Below, piece after piece: positions 6,856 to 9,143 of a stretch of DNA of 9,143 nucleotides. This DNA is from Nitrospirota bacterium (GTDB lineage Bacteria > Nitrospirota > CAKKRA01 > 9FT-COMBO-42-15). The notes beneath the pieces were generated by a model, which was not told where the DNA came from, ran no database searches, and saw only the letters and a list, made by a program, of their open reading frames with translations. Location: the NCBI GenBank assembly GCA_023248415.1, contig JAHFEP010000072.1:3721-12863 (forward strand), in the 5' to 3' direction. The stretch's first letter is position 1. Every line of letters starts with the position of its first letter. Both the position numbers and the translations under genes were made by a program.

Positions 6856-7698
6856 ATGACCCAGATTGCAGAAGACAGCTTTGAACAGGTTCTAAATAGC
6901 ATTCAAGGCTTATCAATGATAGACCTTAAGGAAGCGGCCTTTGTTGACCCCTATGGCATGGTAGGCATCCTTGAAATGGGCGAGCTTCTGAAATCAGAGG
7001 GCATTAAAAAGACCCTTTTTCTGCCTGAATCAGAAGATGTTCTTAAATATCTTGAAAGGATGGATTTTTTTAAATTTGCAGGAAAATACTTTAGCCTTGA
7101 GCCTCCAGAGCCGCAGATATCAGGGAGATATCGTAGAAACGCCTATTCTGATGTGCTGCTTGAAATCACGCCAATAGAAAAGTCAGACGACATTCATTAT
7201 ATTGTCGGCAAAGTTAAAAGACGCGCCAATGAAATTTTAAAAAAACACCTTCATTATGACGAAAGGGCAATAAACGGATTTATCGTGGCGCTCTCAGAGG
7301 TCTGCCAGAACATCATTGAGCATAGCAAGACAATGGGATTTGTTGGGATACAGAAATATCACTTTCAAAATCTTAATAAAAATGTTGTGAAGATTGCTGT
7401 CATGGACATTGGCATTGGCTTTAAAAAGTCGCTGTCAGAGAGATTCTCTTTAAAAGATGACTCAGAGGCAATAGAAAAAGCTCTGCTTCACGGCGCATCG
7501 CGATATGCAGATGAAGGTCGTGGACATGGCCTTGCTGCTGTGAGGCGTTTTGTTAATCAATGGAACGGCAGGCTCTCCATCCGTTCAGGAACAGCAAGGC
7601 TTTCTATCATACCTGATTGGGCGCGGGGAAAGGAAAAAGAGGCTGGCCTTGCTTACTTTCCCGGCGCACAGATAAACATTATGCTCGCGGAGGTTTGA
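6856..7698 (+). CDS. STAS-like plus HATPase (RsbW-type) regulatory protein
   Basis: The protein has 280 residues. Residues about 10-85 resemble a STAS domain (FVDPYGMVGILEMGELL at 29-45, then YLERMDFF at 65-72), a fold used in anti-sigma-antagonist partner switching. The C-terminal part has the GHKL ATPase boxes: N box LSEVCQNIIEH (146-156, with E148 and N152), G1 box DIGIG (184-188) and G2 GRGHGL (221-226). It belongs to the group of single-domain ATPases that resemble the RsbW serine kinases, with no sensor or phospho-acceptor His domain. Its target is unknown. The ATG at 6856 is the only usual start, since an in-frame stop lies at 6835-6837. Two bases separate its stop from the YqgE-like gene, which indicates an operon. 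The fusion of a STAS-like and an ATPase module in one chain is a notable arrangement. Confidence 0.88.
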   Translation: MTQIAEDSFEQVLNSIQGLSMIDLKEAAFVDPYGMVGILEMGELLKSEGIKKTLFLPESEDVLKYLERMDFFKFAGKYFSLEPPEPQISGRYRRNAYSDVLLEITPIEKSDDIHYIVGKVKRRANEILKKHLHYDERAINGFIVALSEVCQNIIEHSKTMGFVGIQKYHFQNLNKNVVKIAVMDIGIGFKKSLSERFSLKDDSEAIEKALLHGASRYADEGRGHGLAAVRRFVNQWNGRLSIRSGTARLSIIPDWARGKEKEAGLAYFPGAQINIMLAEV

Positions 7699-7700
7699 CT

Positions 7701-8318
7701 ATGAGGCGATTGATTGTTGTTTTTATGATAGCAGCACAAATACTCGCTGTATCCATGCCAGCCGCTGGTTTTAATTCAAAGAAAGATGTGCCTCTTAAGC
7801 AAGGAGTCTTCCTCGTAGCAAAACCAGAGCTGATTGACCTAAATTTTATCCATACAGTAATACTTCTAATCTCGCATGGAAAGGATGGCGCATTAGGTTT
7901 AATAATCAACCGTCCAACTGAAATCACTATTCAGCAGGTCATCCCTGATATCAAAGAGCCCAAAAATGCAGTGCCAAACATCTACTTTGGAGGGCCTGTA
8001 AACAGAAATAACCTGTTTGTCCTTTTCACCTCTGATAAAAAATTAGAGGGGGCTTTAAATCCTCTTGGCAAGGTCTATTTCTCTGGCAGCAAGGATGTAA
8101 TACTTTCTTTGCTTCAGAAGGAAGATAAAAAGAATAAGGCACGGATATATGCAGGATATGCAGGCTGGCTGCCCAATCAGCTTGAATTTGAGATTAAGCG
8201 GGGCTCATGGATCATTGCAGAGGCATCTGAGGAGATGCTCTTCAGCGACTTCCCGAAAAACATCTGGCCATCAATATTCAAAAGGCCAGAAGAGATTATG
8301 GCTTGGAACTTTAAATAA
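7701..8318 (+). CDS. YqgE/AlgH-family protein (UPF0301) with predicted signal peptide
   Basis: The 205 residues match the YqgE/AlgH family: GVFLVAKPELIDLNFIHTV (35-53), SHGKDGALGLIINRPTE (58-74), a GGPV (97-100) and the C-terminal YAGYAGWLPNQLEFEI. The biochemical role of the family is not established. The start is ATG 7701, with GGAGG at 7689-7693 as ribosome binding site; an upstream ATG at 7617 would overlap the previous gene by 82 bases and has no support. Residues 1-23 have two arginines, a hydrophobic core (LIVVFMIAAQILAV) and a possible cleavage after PAAG, so the protein may be exported. No Cys follows, so it is not a lipoprotein. Family members are usually taken to be cytoplasmic, so this is odd. 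It is co-transcribed with the ATPase gene and converges with the toxin-antitoxin pair. Confidence 0.9.
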   Translation: MRRLIVVFMIAAQILAVSMPAAGFNSKKDVPLKQGVFLVAKPELIDLNFIHTVILLISHGKDGALGLIINRPTEITIQQVIPDIKEPKNAVPNIYFGGPVNRNNLFVLFTSDKKLEGALNPLGKVYFSGSKDVILSLLQKEDKKNKARIYAGYAGWLPNQLEFEIKRGSWIIAEASEEMLFSDFPKNIWPSIFKRPEEIMAWNFK

Positions 8319-8324
8319 AGAAAT

Positions 8325-8636
8325 TCAGGCGATTCTTAATTCCTTCTTAATATTTTCTGTTAGCCACTGCCTTACGAGCGTTTGATAGGGAATGCCCTTA
8401 AAGGTAGCGATCTTCTTAATACATTGAAGGTAGAGCGGGTCTATCTTTATAGAGATGTTTCTGAGCCTCCTTCTTCTCTTTCCTGTCAATATATCTTTTC
8501 TAAGCGCTTCTTCAAGTGTTAAATCAATATCTTCATCAACAATGTTTTTTAATACTCCATGAGTATCGTAATATTCTTCATCAGCGAATTTTTTTTTACT
8601 CAGTTTTGTCTTGATAATATCACCCCCTTTGTTCAC
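8325..8636 (-). CDS. CopG/ribbon-helix-helix antitoxin (BrnA-like)
   Basis: The C-terminal region (about 57-101) has the ribbon-helix-helix pattern: a strand LRNISIKI (58-65), then DPLYLQCIKKIATFKGIPYQ-type helix and VRQWLTENIKKEL. The N-terminal 1-50 is acidic and Lys-rich with EEYYDTHG at 20-27, as in CopG-type antitoxins, where this part binds and blocks the toxin. The start is GTG at 8636-8634, 6 bases after the toxin stop, with AGGGA just upstream. It is the second gene of the pair, in the usual toxin-first BrnTA order. It probably dimerises and represses its own promoter at the palindrome 8932-8952. Confidence 0.85.
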   Translation of the reverse strand: MNKGGDIIKTKLSKKKFADEEYYDTHGVLKNIVDEDIDLTLEEALRKDILTGKRRRRLRNISIKIDPLYLQCIKKIATFKGIPYQTLVRQWLTENIKKELRIA

Positions 8637-8642
8637 TTGTCC

Positions 8643-8918
8643 CTATTTGCCTTTATGTTTACGGCAGTATGCCTTTTCAGCATGGCTCATATCCCAACCT
8701 GTTATTACTCTGGCAATGCCATTTCCTTTTAATTCAAAGACTATTGTAAGGTATCTGCCATCAAGGGTTGGCCCCATTGCCGCATAATGGTCTTTTCTTG
8801 TTTTGCGAAACAGCGGCCTTACTGCAAATACCTCCTCAGCCCGTTCAGGCTTGACCCCATGTCCAAGTTCAATATGCAATACATTGCCATTATCCCACTC
8901 AAAGTCTCTTATCCGCAA
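8643..8918 (-). CDS. BrnT-like toxin, TTG start
   Basis: BrnT-type toxins are small RelE-fold ribonucleases that stop growth when the antitoxin is lost. The 91 residues show the family features: RIRDFEWDNGN near the start, a HGV (20-22), AEEVF (27-31), the strand pattern HYAAMGPTLDGRYLTIVFELKG (44-65) and ARVITGWDMSHAEKAY (69-84). An ATG at 8942 or 8987 is possible, but TTG at 8918-8916 has GGAGG (8929-8925) exactly 6 bases upstream and gives the family-typical RIRDFEW start; I prefer it. An ATG at 8942 would add 8 odd residues (MYYYWRRG). The TAG (8645-8643) is 6 bases from the antitoxin start. The role here is inferred from family membership. Confidence 0.85.
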   Translation of the reverse strand: MRIRDFEWDNGNVLHIELGHGVKPERAEEVFAVRPLFRKTRKDHYAAMGPTLDGRYLTIVFELKGNGIARVITGWDMSHAEKAYCRKHKGK

Positions 8919-8931
8919 ACCACGCCTCCAA

Positions 8932-8970
8932 TAGTAATACATTGTATTACTAAAAGAGCGGAAAAGGCAA
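8932..8970 (-). promoter_or_regulatory. Toxin-antitoxin promoter with overlapping operator palindrome
   Basis: On the minus strand TTGCCT (8970-8965) and TACAAT (8946-8941) are 18 bases apart. The -10 box lies inside a perfect 10-bp-arm inverted repeat, 8932-8952 (arms TAGTAATACA and TGTATTACTA around one central base). A ribbon-helix-helix antitoxin bound there would cover the -10 box, giving autoregulation. The transcript would start about 15 bases before the preferred TTG start, allowing the GGAGG site. Confidence 0.65.
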
Positions 8971-8988
8971 GAATAAAAATACAACATG

Positions 8989-9123
8989 TTAAAGCCCAGT
9001 CAATATGTCAGTTAACTGCCCAGTAAAAATATCAGTTAGTGGTATAAATTGTTTTTTGAAGATAGTTTCATCAAAGACGGTTTTCATAATTCCCTTATAA
9101 GCAACCTTTTTTAGTTGAGCCAT
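8989..9123 (-). CDS. Small hypothetical ORF of 44 residues
   Basis: A minus-strand ATG at 9123-9121 opens 44 codons ending TAA at 8991-8989. GGGGGA lies 9 bases before the ATG. The last 16 residues are a tandem repeat of LTDI(F/L)TG plus one residue. A reading frame that overlaps its start (ATGG CTC AAC TAA) ends at 9111 and is open to the window edge, so it may be the last codons of an upstream gene, with translational coupling. I do not recognise the protein. It could be a truncated gene or chance. Confidence 0.3.
   Translation of the reverse strand: MAQLKKVAYKGIMKTVFDETIFKKQFIPLTDIFTGQLTDILTGL
8995..9038. repeat. 24-base imperfect tandem repeat
   Basis: Two 20-base copies (8995-9014 and 9019-9038) begin CCCAGT and end TCAGTTA, differ at three positions, and repeat with a 24-base period. 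CAGTTAACTG (9009-9018) is a perfect palindrome straddling the join. The repeat is in frame with the small ORF, giving an 8-residue peptide repeat, and it lies 25 bases upstream of the toxin -35 box. Confidence 0.6.
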
Positions 9124-9143
9124 ATCTCAGTATCCCCCATTTG

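Noticed and set aside
7617..8318. A 233-residue YqgE-like protein starting at 7617.
   Set aside because: It would overlap the previous gene by 82 bases. ATG 7701 has GGAGG upstream and gives a signal peptide directly at the N-terminus.
8643..8987. A 114-residue toxin starting at 8987.
   Set aside because: The extra N-terminal residues are unlike the family and would have to be translated from sequence that includes the predicted promoter; TTG 8918 has an ideal ribosome binding site.
8787..9026. Plus-strand frame over the toxin and its promoter.
   Set aside because: It is the complement of the toxin gene and crosses the operator; no independent support.

Overview
The window looks like a bacterial chromosome segment of moderate to low G+C. 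The selenoprotein (two in-frame UGA codons, each followed by a hairpin), the pantothenate synthetase and the YqgE-like protein suggest an anaerobic or microaerophilic lineage such as Desulfobacterota or Nitrospirota. That placement rests on general family knowledge, since there is no marker gene here.

Bases 1-5047 are a tightly packed plus-strand operon of four genes: a membrane-anchored coiled-coil protein, a small GrpE-like protein, an 842-residue divergent Hsp70, and an AAA+ ATPase with an N-terminal domain that I read as a degenerate protein kinase fold. The first two genes abut (stop 532-534, ATG 535) and the last two junctions are ATGA overlaps, so the products are probably made together and act together. 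I do not recognise this as a characterised system. The likely logic is a dedicated Hsp70 with its own exchange factor, an ATP-driven unfoldase or remodeller, and a membrane-tethered coiled-coil partner. It is the strongest candidate for an undescribed system here.

Bases 5048-5570 are mostly intergenic: a weak stem-loop, an abrupt C-rich tract with an imperfect palindrome, and one doubtful 101-codon ORF. Then comes panC on the minus strand (pantothenate synthesis). It is divergent from a 71-residue glutaredoxin-like selenoprotein at 6542-6757 with selenocysteine at positions 13 and 69, ending Sec-Gly-Val-stop (the UXX-star arrangement). An ordinary ORF search misses it. This small gene has a near-consensus promoter and a strong ribosome binding site.

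Downstream, a STAS-like plus HATPase protein (RsbW/anti-sigma style) is followed two bases later by a YqgE/AlgH-family protein that carries an apparent signal peptide. On the minus strand at 8325-8918 is a BrnT-like toxin and CopG/ribbon-helix-helix antitoxin pair, with a 10-bp-arm palindrome lying over the predicted -10 box. The right edge holds a small minus-strand ORF of 44 codons whose C-terminus contains an 8-residue tandem repeat.
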